The notes under the pieces: generated by a model
What the model was told of the DNA's origin: nothing
Database searches by the model: none
The model's input: only the letters and a program-made list of their open reading frames with translations
Program-made: the position numbers and the translations under genes
Part shown: in pieces, positions 16,423 through 24,343 of the stretch
Position numbering within the stretch: position 1 is the stretch's first letter
How the letters are laid out: each line of letters opens with the position of its first letter
Assembly: GCF_009859475.1 (NCBI RefSeq)
Contig: NZ_CP044551.1
Span: 42,880 to 106,879, forward strand
Source of the DNA: Hydrogenophaga sp. BPS33
GTDB lineage: Bacteria > Pseudomonadota > Gammaproteobacteria > Burkholderiales > Burkholderiaceae_C
Reading direction: 5' to 3'
Length of the DNA stretch: 64,000 bases

Positions 16423-16740
16423 AATGGGCGCGTGATCTTCTTTCTTGGCGTTCAACCTGGCCGCGTCAGCGGCACTCATGAAGAACGTCATCAGCGGGCC
16501 GACCGTGCGGCTCGAACCGTTGGCAAAGCACACGTCGAACTGACCGCCGGCGGTGTGCGGATCGACGCCTTCCACCAGTCGCCAGGGGTCAAGGCCCCAT
16601 TCCTCGGATTGCGCGCTGTACCAATAGGCCGGCGCATCGCCGTTCAAGTCGCTGGCCGCGTACTCGCGCACCAGGACGGCCACCCGGCCGGTGTTCGGCT
16701 CCACGAATCCCGGCGGGTAGGGTAGGGTCTGTTTTTTCAT
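16411..16740 (-). CDS. kleF: KleF
   Basis: A 109-residue soluble protein of the IncP-1 kle group, MKKQTLPYPPGFVEPNTGRV at the start and a DPWRLVEGVDPHTAGGQFDV core. Its function is unknown; kle genes are co-regulated maintenance genes. It begins one base after the kleE stop, and its own stop is formed inside the KorB operator of the korA promoter. Assignment rests on position between kleE and korA and on general resemblance. Confidence 0.7.
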   Translation of the reverse strand: MKKQTLPYPPGFVEPNTGRVAVLVREYAASDLNGDAPAYWYSAQSEEWGLDPWRLVEGVDPHTAGGQFDVCFANGSSRTVGPLMTFFMSAADAARLNAKKEDHAPIFSR

Positions 16741-16741
16741 G

Positions 16742-17068
16742 TCAAAGCCCCTTCGGCTTGTAGATCGAAACGAAGTAGGTGATCGCGGTCAGCACCGCGA
16801 AGTACGCCAGGAACGACCAACCGGCATACACGCCAGGCGTGTTCCAGTGGTAGAGCATCCGCACGAACTGGAAGAAGGTGGCAATCGACAGCACCCACTT
16901 GAGGATCGGCCAGACCAGCACGGTCGCCACCCATACGAACTTGACCAGGCCGGCCAGCAGGCCAGCACCGGGGGCCTTGTTGGGGGCAGCAGACGCGGCG
17001 GCAGGCTCCACCGGCGCGGGCGCGGCGGGCTGCTCGATCTCCTTGGGGAACTTGATGATGTTGGACAT
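16742..17068 (-). CDS. kleE: KleE, small membrane protein
   Basis: A 108-residue protein starting MSNIIKFPKEIEQPAAPAP, a short Ala/Pro linker, then two hydrophobic segments (LLAGLVKFVWVATVLVWPIL and WSFLAYFAVLTAITYFVSIY), so it should be an inner-membrane protein. KleE of IncP-1 plasmids has the same N-terminus and topology and no firm biochemical role. The start is fixed by the conserved MSNIIKFP; longer in-frame extensions reach into untranslated DNA. Confidence 0.82.
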   Translation of the reverse strand: MSNIIKFPKEIEQPAAPAPVEPAAASAAPNKAPGAGLLAGLVKFVWVATVLVWPILKWVLSIATFFQFVRMLYHWNTPGVYAGWSFLAYFAVLTAITYFVSIYKPKGL

Positions 17069-17276
17069 AGCTTGACCCTCCACGCGCTTACGTGTTGAAT
17101 GCTGGGTGCTCCCACTCGGAAGCATGGTTACGGTGTGCCAGCACCAGGCCAAGCGCCCCGGATCACTCCGGGGCGTTCCTCCACCTGGGGCCGCCCTTGA
17201 TCTTGCCTCGGCTCACGCAATACTCCTTCTTGGCGTCCTCGATAGGCCCGGCCGTTGCCGACCGGGCCATGTGCTC
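17069..17276. other. kleE-kleA intergenic segment with GC-rich hairpin
   Basis: 208 bp without a credible gene. It contains a strong hairpin CGCCCCGGA (17154-17162) / TCCGGGGCG (17167-17175) without a T-run, which may act as an attenuator or mRNA stabiliser between kleA and kleE. Confidence 0.5.
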
Positions 17277-17513
17277 TTACCAGCCGGCCCGGCGCTTGGC
17301 CTGCTCGACGGCTTCCATCGACCAATGGCCCTTGGCCTGCCCCTCCAGGGAGCATCCGGCGAAGTACGCCTTGCCGCGCAGTTCCTCGGCTTTGCACACC
17401 AGCTCGGCCGCCTCGGCCATCATGGCCGCGATCTCGTCACGGCGGGCCGGGAAGTCGGTCGCTGCCGCGCCCTCCAGCTCGTCAATCCAGGGCATAATCT
17501 TGTTGTCGCTCAT
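17277..17513 (-). CDS. kleA: KleA
   Basis: A 78-residue protein, MSDNKIMPWIDELEGAAATD, with two predicted helices rich in Ala and Glu (EIAAMMAEAAELVCKAEELR). It matches the IncP-1 KleA family in length and N-terminal KIMPWID. Its role is unknown. The ribosome-binding region GGAGAAAGTCCG and everything upstream for about 95 bp is shared with klcA, so both are controlled in the same way. Confidence 0.82.
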   Translation of the reverse strand: MSDNKIMPWIDELEGAAATDFPARRDEIAAMMAEAAELVCKAEELRGKAYFAGCSLEGQAKGHWSMEAVEQAKRRAGW

Positions 17514-17564
17514 CGGACTTTCTCCGGTAGTTGACCTGGGCAATGTGCCCGGCCTTCAAGTGCT

Positions 17565-17655
17565 ATATTAGGGCAAAATGCCCTAACCTGTCAAGCACTT
17601 TAGCTAAACTTTTTTCGCTTTACCGGAATCCGAAGGCTAAACTTTAGCCGCTAAA
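17565..17655 (-). promoter_or_regulatory. kleA promoter with KorC-, KorA- and KorB-type operators
   Basis: Minus-strand -35 TTGACA (17589-17594) and -10 TAATAT (17565-17570) are 18 bp apart. A perfect 19-bp palindrome TTAGGGCA-AAA-TGCCCTAA (17568-17586) fills the spacer and resembles the IncP-1 KorC operator. A KorA-like site CTTTAGCTAAAC lies at 17598-17609 and an exact KorB site TTTAGCCGCTAAA at 17643-17655. Confidence 0.85.
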
Positions 17656-17658
17656 ACC

Positions 17659-17671
17659 TTTCCCTTGGCGT
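17659..17671 (+). repeat. 13-bp recurrent motif, copy 2
   Basis: TTTCCCTTGGCGT directly after the korC stop and 3 bp from the KorB operator at 17643-17655. Confidence 0.6.
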
Positions 17672-17928
17672 CAATCCTCTTTCCAGATCACGCCCAGCCC
17701 GGCCTGGTCGCACAGGATCGCCCATGCCGCATAGGGAATCGGGGTGTCCTCGCCGATCCAGCGGCGGATCGTGCGGTCGCCCTTCGCGCCCAGCCCCAGC
17801 GCCTTCGCGGCCTTGCTGCCGCTGAACCCGGCCAGGCGCAGCACCTCTCGGACTTCCTCGCCGGTCGGTTGCGCCCAGCGTTCGGCCGGCTTCAAGCACT
17901 CCAGCCGGATATTGGCGTCGTTCGTCAT
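17671..17928 (-). CDS. korC: KorC transcriptional repressor
   Basis: An 85-residue helix-turn-helix protein, LECLKPAERWAQPTGEEVRE then VLRLAGFSGSKAAKALGLGA and DRTIRRWIGEDTPIPYAAWA. Length and sequence fit KorC of IncP-1, which represses the kle and klc promoters. Two KorC-type palindromes are present at 17568 and 19911. It is the last gene of the klcA-orf-klcB-korC run, 16 bp after klcB. Confidence 0.85.
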   Translation of the reverse strand: MTNDANIRLECLKPAERWAQPTGEEVREVLRLAGFSGSKAAKALGLGAKGDRTIRRWIGEDTPIPYAAWAILCDQAGLGVIWKED

Positions 17929-17944
17929 TCGTTCGTTCTCCTGG

Positions 17945-19153
17945 TCAAGTGATAAGCCGCAACTGGTCGAAGCCGTAGATCGACTGGATGCAGCTCGGGT
18001 CTGAATCGACCACGCGCCGGCCTGCGCGATTGGTCTTGTACGTTACCGGCCTGTCGTCGTGCGCCCACACCTGGCGGGTGTCGGGATGCACCTTCACGAT
18101 GATGATGCGCTTGCCGATGTAGCGGTCGAAAACCGGGTGATGGACGCTCACGATCTCGCACCGCTGGCCGGGCTTGAACTCCACCAGGTCGGCCGGGCCT
18201 CCATCGCCATTCCTGGCGATGCTGCAGGTTGCCGCGCTCGCTCGCGGCATCGTTGTTTCCGGCGATACAGGCCCGCCCTCGCCCGGCTCGGCATCGTCGG
18301 CTTTGACGATGCTGCAGGTCATCGTCGTTTCTGGCGATGCGGGATCTCGCTCCGGGCCTGCGCCGGTGATTTTTCCCTTGGCGTCCAACCCGGCGGCCCT
18401 GGCCGCCTTGATCCTGGTCGCGGCCTCGGCCGCCCAGCGCCTGGCGATGAAGGCCCGATGCGAGGGCAGCACCACATCGACCAGGACGAACCCCGGCGGC
18501 ACCAGGACGGTCGCCGGTGCGCGCCGCGCCGGCGGCTCCAAGCCGGCCAGCCAAGCGGGCAGGGGAGCATCGGCCAGGCGGTCGCGGTAGCTGGCCTCGA
18601 CCATCACCGGGCGCTTCTTCTCGGCTCGCTGCGCAGCCAGGATGCCGCGCGCAACCTCGTCCACCGTCATGCAGCCCTGCGCCGTGTCGAAGTGCGAGCG
18701 GTAGCCCGTTTCGGAGATAAACGGCCTGTCCAGGTCGATGACGTGGAACTGGAAGTGGGCACCCAGCGGCCCGCCGTAGCCGGCCTCGTACTCCACCAGG
18801 GCGCGCATGTCGCCATCCGCGACCAGGAACTGGCCGCGCTGGCCCCACAAGGGCACGTCGCCAGGCACCGCCGCGCAATGGCGCTCGATGACCTGGCCGG
18901 GCGCGTCGTGGTCGGCCATGCTGCCCACGTGCGTTCCGCCGTTCATCTTCCAGATGACGGCCTCGTATCGGTCGCTGGCCGCCTCGGCGGCCGCACCGTC
19001 ACCGCGCATGATCGCCGCGTCGATCTCCACCACGGCCGCCACGGCGGCGGCCAGCAGCTCGTCGCGGTCGGTGGGCAGCTCGGCCAGCAGCTCGGCCGCC
19101 GGCGCGTTCCAGTCCTGGCCCGGCTGGGCCGGCGTCTTGCGTTTCTTCGCCAT
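17945..19153 (-). CDS. klcB: KlcB
   Basis: A 402-residue protein starting MAKKRKTPAQPGQDWNAPAA at the ATG at 19153 (a TTG at 19168 would overlap the upstream stop and is less likely). The N-terminal half contains AELLAELPTDRDELLAAAVA and a conserved-looking GDVPLWGQRGQFLVADGDMR. The C-terminal part has a FKPGQRCEIVSVHHPVFDRY segment. Family position between klcA and korC matches IncP-1; biochemical function is unknown. The middle, about residues 230-310, is low-complexity with repeated SPETTM pieces. Confidence 0.72.
   Translation of the reverse strand: MAKKRKTPAQPGQDWNAPAAELLAELPTDRDELLAAAVAAVVEIDAAIMRGDGAAAEAASDRYEAVIWKMNGGTHVGSMADHDAPGQVIERHCAAVPGDVPLWGQRGQFLVADGDMRALVEYEAGYGGPLGAHFQFHVIDLDRPFISETGYRSHFDTAQGCMTVDEVARGILAAQRAEKKRPVMVEASYRDRLADAPLPAWLAGLEPPARRAPATVLVPPGFVLVDVVLPSHRAFIARRWAAEAATRIKAARAAGLDAKGKITGAGPERDPASPETTMTCSIVKADDAEPGEGGPVSPETTMPRASAATCSIARNGDGGPADLVEFKPGQRCEIVSVHHPVFDRYIGKRIIIVKVHPDTRQVWAHDDRPVTYKTNRAGRRVVDSDPSCIQSIYGFDQLRLIT
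18372..18384 (+). repeat. 13-bp recurrent motif, copy 3
   Basis: TTTCCCTTGGCGT inside klcB. Confidence 0.6.
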
Positions 19154-19159
19154 CGGCCG

Positions 19160-19174
19160 GCCCCTCAAGTGTCA
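19160..19174 (-). repeat. Solitary IncP-1 iteron
   Basis: On the minus strand TGACACTTGAGGGGC, the core of the IncP-1 TrfA-binding iteron. It lies between the small zinc-ribbon-like gene and klcB, overlapping the stop codon of the former. Solitary iterons outside oriV are known in IncP-1 plasmids and can titrate TrfA. Confidence 0.7.
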
Positions 19175-19383
19175 GCACGCCGCCACGCGATCACGTCGCG
19201 GGCTTCGTAGCCGTGGCGCTTGCAGTCGTCGCAGAATCCCGAGCTGAACCCCTTGTGGTTCGTGCCGATCCATGCGGCCGGCTTGCCGCATTCGTGGCCG
19301 TAGGTGCCCGGCTCGGCGTTGTGGCACTTGCCGTCCGTCGCGTAGCTGTTCGTCGGTGCCTGGGGAGCGTTGTTCCTGGTCAT
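19165..19383 (-). CDS. Small cysteine-rich hypothetical protein
   Basis: 72 residues from the ATG at 19383, which has a good GGAGG site 4 bp upstream. Cysteines are arranged C-x10-12-C...C-x2-C (KCHNAEPGTYGHECG and FCDDCKRHG), suggesting a zinc ribbon. It lies between klcA and klcB and should be co-transcribed with them. Not a gene I recognise from the reference IncP-1 maps. Confidence 0.65.
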   Translation of the reverse strand: MTRNNAPQAPTNSYATDGKCHNAEPGTYGHECGKPAAWIGTNHKGFSSGFCDDCKRHGYEARDVIAWRRADT

Positions 19384-19427
19384 GGTCGCCTCCTGGAAGC
19401 CCCGGCCGAAGCCGGGGCCGCCCCTCA

Positions 19428-19856
19428 TCAGTCAATAGCCCGGTAGATCGCGGCCGCCTCGGCGTGGCTGGCTGCGAAGCCGCGCAGGAAGTGATAGCGG
19501 TCGATCAGGGCATCGCCGGCGTCCGTGTCGGCGGCCTCGGCCGCGAGCTGACCCAGCGCGAACAGGGTTGCGACAATGCCGGCGGCGTCGGCCGACAACT
19601 CGCCTCGGAAGCCGTTGCCGTCCACCTCGATCTCCAGGCGGTCGGCCAGGTCGGGGGCCATGTAAAAACCGCCGTCCGACAAGGTGTAGTAGTGCCAATA
19701 CGCGCCGCTGTAGCGTTCGCAGAGCCGGCGAAGCCAGGCATACACCAGGGCCTCGCCGCGCATCATCAGACGCGGGCCGAAGTAGGCGGGCAGGAAGTCG
19801 AGGCGCTGGGCCTCGGCGACCAGGGAAGCGGTAACGGGTTGCTCTTGGGTGTTCAT
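19428..19856 (-). CDS. klcA: KlcA, ArdB-family antirestriction protein
   Basis: A 142-residue protein, with WHYYTLSDGGFYMAPDLADR and NGFRGELSADAAGIVATLFA, both typical of the KlcA/ArdB family. These proteins protect incoming plasmid DNA from type I restriction during establishment. The start ATG at 19856 follows the same leader as kleA. It heads the klcA-orf-klcB-korC operon. Confidence 0.9.
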   Translation of the reverse strand: MNTQEQPVTASLVAEAQRLDFLPAYFGPRLMMRGEALVYAWLRRLCERYSGAYWHYYTLSDGGFYMAPDLADRLEIEVDGNGFRGELSADAAGIVATLFALGQLAAEAADTDAGDALIDRYHFLRGFAASHAEAAAIYRAID

Positions 19857-19907
19857 CGGACTTTCTCCGGTAGTTGACCTGGGCGAAATGCCCGGCCTTC
19901 AAGTGCT

Positions 19908-19966
19908 ATATTAGGGCAAAATGTCCTAATCGTCAAGCACTTTAGCTAAACGTTTTAGCCGCTAAA
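19908..19966 (-). promoter_or_regulatory. klcA promoter with KorC-, KorA- and KorB-type operators
   Basis: Minus-strand -35 TTGACG (19931-19936) and -10 TAATAT (19908-19913) are 17 bp apart. A KorC-type palindrome lies at 19911-19929 with one mismatch compared with the kleA copy, a KorA-like site CTTTAGCTAAAC at 19940-19951, and an exact KorB site TTTAGCCGCTAAA at 19954-19966. The block from the ATG to the KorA-like site is nearly identical to that of kleA. Confidence 0.85.
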
Positions 19967-19974
19967 CCTTGCCC

Positions 19975-19987
19975 TTTCCCTTGGCGT
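19975..19987 (+). repeat. 13-bp recurrent motif, copy 4
   Basis: TTTCCCTTGGCGT between the KorB operator at 19954-19966 and the antitoxin operator. Confidence 0.6.
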
Positions 19988-19989
19988 GC

Positions 19990-20002
19990 ATTACAATGTA
20001 AT
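19990..20002. promoter_or_regulatory. Palindrome upstream of the toxin-antitoxin pair
   Basis: ATTACA-A-TGTAAT, a 13-bp perfect palindrome 27 bp before the antitoxin start. Type II antitoxins of the RelB/DinJ family repress their own promoter through such sites. Confidence 0.6.
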
Positions 20003-20028
20003 TCACGAACCCAACCGGAGAACCAATC

Positions 20029-20292
20029 ATGGCTGCAAACCAGCTCGTACAAACGCGCATCGACGGCGCGATCAAGGAAGAAGCGGCGGCCGTCCTGGCC
20101 GCGATGGGCCTTACCGTGTCCGACGCGGTGCGGCTGCTGCTCACGAAGGTGGCCCAGGACAAGGCGCTGCCCTTCGAGCCGCTGATTCCGAACGCCACCA
20201 CCATCGAGGCGATGAAGGAAGCCCGCAAGGGCAAGCTGCCGCGCTTCGCCACCGTCAACGATCTGATGGCCGATCTGCATGCGGCAGATTGA
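20029..20292 (+). CDS. dinJ: RelB/DinJ-family antitoxin
   Basis: 87 residues with an N-terminal ribbon-helix-helix (LVQTRIDGAIKEEAAAVLAA then MGLTVSDAVRLLLTKVAQDK) and a flexible C-terminal toxin-neutralising tail (PNATTIEAMKEARKGKLPRF). It is transcribed opposite to the IncP-1 control genes. Its end overlaps the toxin start by 14 bp. Function: plasmid stabilisation by post-segregational killing. Confidence 0.88.
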   Translation: MAANQLVQTRIDGAIKEEAAAVLAAMGLTVSDAVRLLLTKVAQDKALPFEPLIPNATTIEAMKEARKGKLPRFATVNDLMADLHAAD

Positions 20293-20560
20293 GCGCACCG
20301 GCCAGTTCAAGCGCGACTACAAGCGCGAGGCGAAAGGGCAGCACCGGGCCACGCTCGACGCCGACCTGGTGCCCGTCCTGGTCGCGCTCGCCGACGACCA
20401 GCCGCTGGAACCTCGGCACCGCGACCACGCGCTGACCGGGGACTGGAAGGATCACCGGGATTGCCACGTCAAGCCCGACCTGGTGCTGATCTACCAGAAG
20501 CCCGACGCCGACACGCTGCGCCTGGTGCGCCTCGGCTCTCACTCCGAACTCGGCTTGTGA
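20279..20560 (+). CDS. yafQ: YafQ-family mRNA interferase toxin
   Basis: 93 residues of the RelE/YafQ ribosome-dependent endoribonuclease family: MRQIERTGQFKRDYKREAKG at the N-terminus, DHALTGDWKDHRDCHVKPDL in the middle with the conserved histidines, and LRLVRLGSHSELG at the C-terminus. It overlaps the antitoxin gene, the usual arrangement for a tightly coupled pair. Confidence 0.9.
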   Translation: MRQIERTGQFKRDYKREAKGQHRATLDADLVPVLVALADDQPLEPRHRDHALTGDWKDHRDCHVKPDLVLIYQKPDADTLRLVRLGSHSELGL

Positions 20561-20595
20561 TCGGCGCGGGCCTGGCCCCGCGTCTCACGTTTCAT

Positions 20596-20612
20596 TGACA
20601 CTTGAGGGGCGC
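20596..20612 (+). repeat. IncP-1 iteron (17 bp)
   Basis: TGACACTTGAGGGGCGC, a good match to the TrfA-binding iteron consensus of IncP-1 plasmids. Confidence 0.75.
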
Positions 20613-21107
20613 TTTCCGCGCCACCGGCCGAGCTGGCCGACCCCCTTCCTTGGCGTAAAACCTGCGGCGGTGGAGCTGCTGCGATGCTTGAGGATCGCGC
20701 GGCCGGTCGAACCGCGGCGACCTGGTTGGGGAGTGTGAGGGGGCTTTGCCCCCTCGCAAGCTCTCGAACTTACTGCCTTCCGCCAGGCGCTTGCGCCTGG
20801 CTCTCCTAAGCCGTAGCGCCGAAGGCGCTCCATTGTGGGGTGAGGCCGCAAGGCGGCCGAGGGGCGTAGCCCCTGGGGGGATGGGAGGCCGCTTGCGGCC
20901 GGGTGGGATCGAGAAGGGGGGTTTCCCCCCTTCGGCGGCCGGTCATGCTGCGCGGTAGCTTGGGCCGTGTTGCCGTTTTTTTCGCCAGCCTCTGGTTAAA
21001 ACTACCTGGTTATATAAAAAGGTTATAAAGACGGTTAAAAACCTGGTTAGCATGACCGAAAAACGCGCGTAAACCGTTGTCACGCCAAGGAAAAGCGCGA
21101 AGAGGCC

Positions 21108-21122
21108 GCCCCTCAAGTGTCA
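21108..21122 (-). repeat. IncP-1 iteron, inverted
   Basis: Minus strand TGACACTTGAGGGGC, 9 bp from the left end of IS1071 C. It faces the iteron at 20596 and frames the hairpin-rich and AT-rich parts of the origin. Confidence 0.75.
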
Positions 21123-21131
21123 ATGGATAAG

Positions 21132-24100
21132 GGGGTCTCCTCGTTTTCAGTGCAATAAGTGACGGTACGCAAAGCTAGCACTGGCGCGGGGGTGGTCTGG
21201 GTAGACCGTTGATTTCATTGACTTTCCTGTTCGCTTTGTAAACGGGTATGGTGGCCTCCCACTTTTGAGGTTCACGATGCAGGGTTGGCACACAACGTTT
21301 TTGGGGATGCGTGGGCTCCCCCGCGATATCAGCGACTTCGAGATGAAGGCATTTTTCACCTTCGATGGTGCCGAGCGCGACGCAATCAATGCACGCCGAG
21401 GTGATTCCCACAAGCTTGGTCTGGCGCTCCATATTGGTTTCCTGCGCATGAGTGGGCGTTTGCTCGGTGCCTTTCGGGTAATTCCAGTAGCCTTGTGGCG
21501 CCACCTTGGCAACGAGCTTGGCATTGCAGCACCAGAAGTCGCCTCGCTGAGAGCCATGTATGAACGCGGGCGCACGCTATTCGATCACCAACAAGTAGCC
21601 TGCACGGTCCTTGGATTCCAGTGGATGAGCGAGCACCAGCGCCGCTCACTGGTACGTGAACTGCGCGACGAAGTGGCGCGCTGCGCCGACCGCGATCAGC
21701 TACTCGTGCGGGCGCGTCAATGGCTGTACAAGAACAAGCTGGTGATCGTGCACGAGCGGGCAATTCGGACACTGATTGCGGCGGCACTTGCCCAGCTTGA
21801 AGTTGAAACAGGCACCGCCATCGCCGCCAGCGTTGATCCAGCAACACTTGATCGCTGGCGAGCCTCAGTTTCAGAGCTGCGCCCAGATGGACAAACCCAG
21901 CAGAGTTGGCTATGGGCTGCACCGGCGAAACACTCAACCCGCCAAATCAGCGAGGTACTGGAGCGCATCGACCTGCTTTACACGCTGGACGTTCATAAGC
22001 ACCTGGCAGACATCCCCGATCTCATCTTGCGCCGCTACGCGCGCCGACTTGTCTCCAGGCCGCCCTCAGCCGGAGCCAAGATCAAAGAGCCAGCGCGCAC
22101 CGTGGAGGTCGCATGCTTTCTTCGGTATTGCCTGTTCACCACCACAGACCAGTTGATCCTTATGGTGCAGCGCCGGATCGCCGATCTGTGGCGTCAGGCT
22201 GCCGCCGATGTCCCCGCTACCGTCAATTGGGCCGCAATGTACAAAACGCTGCTCGGCGAACTTGTTGCCTTGAGCGCGCAAGGTGCGGTGCCAGATGCTG
22301 AGTTGCGTGCCCGTCTTGAAGCCTTGATCACCGAAACCCAGAAACGCAAACCACCGAGCAGGGCCTCCCTGGTCCGCGAGGGATTGATTGATGGAATTCG
22401 CCCCGTGCGGTCGTTGCTCGTCGCCATTGCAAAGCTGCCCTGGCAGGCCACCGGCGAGCATCCTGCCATCGAGTACCTTGCCAAGCTGCAAGCTTTATAT
22501 CTCAAAGGATCCAGAAAGCTGCCAGTTGAAGTGGTGGCACCAAGTCTGGGAATGATCTGGCAGGTTTCGATCTCCAGCCCAGACCGGGAACGGGCGTTTC
22601 AGGCGTTGGAGGTGGCCACCCTGTTTGCCCTGCGCCGCGCGGTGCGCAATGGCTCGGTCTGGATTGAGCACAGCCTGAGCTTTCGGGGTCGTGCGCGCTT
22701 GTTCTTCACGGACGAGCGTTGGCAGGCAGAGTCCAAGAAACACTATGCCCGTCTATCGTTACCCAGCAAGGCTGCCACTTTCTTGAAGCCTTTGCTGGCC
22801 AGAGTAACTGCCGGTGTCGATGCGGTGGCCGCTGCAGCCCGCAGTGGCGTACTGCGCGTGGATGATGAACTCCATTTGTCGCCATTGCCCGCAGAGGACG
22901 AAGACCCAGAAGTGACCAAGCTGCGCGCGGCTTTGGATCACCGCATCGGTGAGGTTCAATTGCCGGAAGTGATTCTGGCCGTTGACGCCCAGGTGCGCTT
23001 TAGCTGGATCATGCTCGGACGTGAGCCGCGCTCTACCGACGAGCTGCTGATGGTCTATGCCGGCATCATGGCCCACGGCACCAGTCTGACTGCGGTCGAA
23101 TGCGCGCGCATGATTCCGCAATTGTCTGCCACCAGCATTCGCCAGGCCATGCGCTGGGCGCGGGACGAACGGCGTCTGAGCCAGGCCTGCCAGGCTGTGC
23201 TGGAATTCATGCAGCGACACCCGATTGCCGCCACCTGGGGGCGGTCCGATTTGGCATCTTCTGACATGATGAGCATGGAGACCACCAAACGGGTGTGGCA
23301 AGCCCGGCTTGATCCTCGGCGCAACACACCTTCCATTGGAATCTACTCCCATGTAAAAGACCGGTGGGGCATCTTCCATGCGCAGCCCTTTGTGCTCAAT
23401 GAGCGCCAGGCGGGCGTGGCCATTGAAGGTGTCATCCGCCAAGAAAAGCTGGAGACCAGCCAGCTTGCTGTGGATACCCATGGCTACACCGACTTTGCCA
23501 TGTCACATGCCCGTTTGCTTGGTTTTGATCTTTGCCCGCGGTTGAAGGAACTCAAACAGCGCCACCTCTTTGTGCCACGCGGCACCAAAGTGCCCGCAGA
23601 AATCGCTGCGGTGTGCGAAGCCAATGTCGACGTCGCTTTGATCGAAAAGCATTGGGATAGTCTGGTGCACCTGGCAGCCTCGGTCATGAGCGGACATGCC
23701 AGTGCGGTGGCAGCTCTTGCGCGGTTCGGTTCTGCCGCCCAGGGCGATCCAATCTATGAGGCTGGCGTGCAATTGGGGCGGTTGCTGCGTACGGCGTTTT
23801 TGGCTGACTACTTTGTCAAGGACGCTTTCAGGAACGAGTTGCGCCGGGTGCTCAATCGGGGCGAGGCTGTTAACGCCCTCAAGCGCGCCATTTATACCGG
23901 CCGGATCAGCCCGGCGCAGGCCAAACGTGTCGATGAAATGCAGGCTGTGGCCGATGCGTTGAGCCTGATGGCCAACATCGTGATGGCGTGGAATACCTCA
24001 CAGATGCAGGCGGTCCTGGATCGCTGGTCGAACCGCCGCCAGGTCATTCCACCGGAACTGATCGGGAAGATTGCGCCCACCAGGCTGGAGAGCATCAACT

Positions 24101-24335
24101 TGCGGGGTGTGTTTCGCTTCCCGGTTGACCGCTATGCTGACCAAATCCTGCCTTCGCGGCCAAATGCATCGATAACTGGCACCAATGGATGAAACCGACC
24201 ACGGTTTGACGCCACGAATCGCAGATTTGAAAGTGAACAGGAAAGTCAATGAAATCAACGATCTACCAACACCACCTCCGCGCCAGTGCTAGCTTTTCGT
24301 ACCGTCACTTATTGCACTGAAAACGAGGAGACCCC
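21132..24335 (+). mobile_element. IS1071 copy C, complete (3204 bp)
   Basis: Full-length element with both long inverted repeats (outer 38 bp almost identical, imperfect to about 105-110 bp) and an intact transposase. The left flank is ATAAG (IncP-1 origin DNA) and the right flank GCTTC (alphaproteobacterial ICE DNA). The lack of a 5-bp duplication shows that the flanks were not joined by a simple insertion of this copy. Confidence 0.96.
21265..24192 (+). CDS. tnpA: IS1071 transposase TnpA, intact
   Basis: A 975-residue Tn3-family transposase. The N-terminal DNA-binding part begins MQGWHTTFLGMRGLPRDISD, and the C-terminal DDE catalytic part has the blocks noted for copy A. The start ATG follows TTTTGAGGTTCACG. 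Unlike typical Tn3 elements there is no resolvase gene in the element, as known for IS1071. A private change, Ser for Thr in DMMSMETT, marks this copy. Confidence 0.95.
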   Translation: MRFTMQGWHTTFLGMRGLPRDISDFEMKAFFTFDGAERDAINARRGDSHKLGLALHIGFLRMSGRLLGAFRVIPVALWRHLGNELGIAAPEVASLRAMYERGRTLFDHQQVACTVLGFQWMSEHQRRSLVRELRDEVARCADRDQLLVRARQWLYKNKLVIVHERAIRTLIAAALAQLEVETGTAIAASVDPATLDRWRASVSELRPDGQTQQSWLWAAPAKHSTRQISEVLERIDLLYTLDVHKHLADIPDLILRRYARRLVSRPPSAGAKIKEPARTVEVACFLRYCLFTTTDQLILMVQRRIADLWRQAAADVPATVNWAAMYKTLLGELVALSAQGAVPDAELRARLEALITETQKRKPPSRASLVREGLIDGIRPVRSLLVAIAKLPWQATGEHPAIEYLAKLQALYLKGSRKLPVEVVAPSLGMIWQVSISSPDRERAFQALEVATLFALRRAVRNGSVWIEHSLSFRGRARLFFTDERWQAESKKHYARLSLPSKAATFLKPLLARVTAGVDAVAAAARSGVLRVDDELHLSPLPAEDEDPEVTKLRAALDHRIGEVQLPEVILAVDAQVRFSWIMLGREPRSTDELLMVYAGIMAHGTSLTAVECARMIPQLSATSIRQAMRWARDERRLSQACQAVLEFMQRHPIAATWGRSDLASSDMMSMETTKRVWQARLDPRRNTPSIGIYSHVKDRWGIFHAQPFVLNERQAGVAIEGVIRQEKLETSQLAVDTHGYTDFAMSHARLLGFDLCPRLKELKQRHLFVPRGTKVPAEIAAVCEANVDVALIEKHWDSLVHLAASVMSGHASAVAALARFGSAAQGDPIYEAGVQLGRLLRTAFLADYFVKDAFRNELRRVLNRGEAVNALKRAIYTGRISPAQAKRVDEMQAVADALSLMANIVMAWNTSQMQAVLDRWSNRRQVIPPELIGKIAPTRLESINLRGVFRFPVDRYADQILPSRPNASITGTNG

Positions 24336-24343
24336 GCTTCACG

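Larger units (their letters stand above)
20561..21131. other. oriV: oriV-like region of IncP-1 type, ending at IS1071 C
   Basis: 571 bp without a gene. It holds an iteron at 20596-20612, a battery of at least seven GC-rich hairpins with short loops between about 20740 and 20937 (for example GGGGGC-TTT-GCCCCC, GCGC-TT-GCGC, GGCCGC-TT-GCGGCC, GGGGGG-TTT-CCCCCC), an AT-rich stretch at about 20993-21050, and an inverted iteron at 21108-21122. These are the parts of an IncP-1 vegetative origin, but with far fewer iterons than RK2 or R751. Part of the origin may have been removed at the IS1071 junction. Confidence 0.7.
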
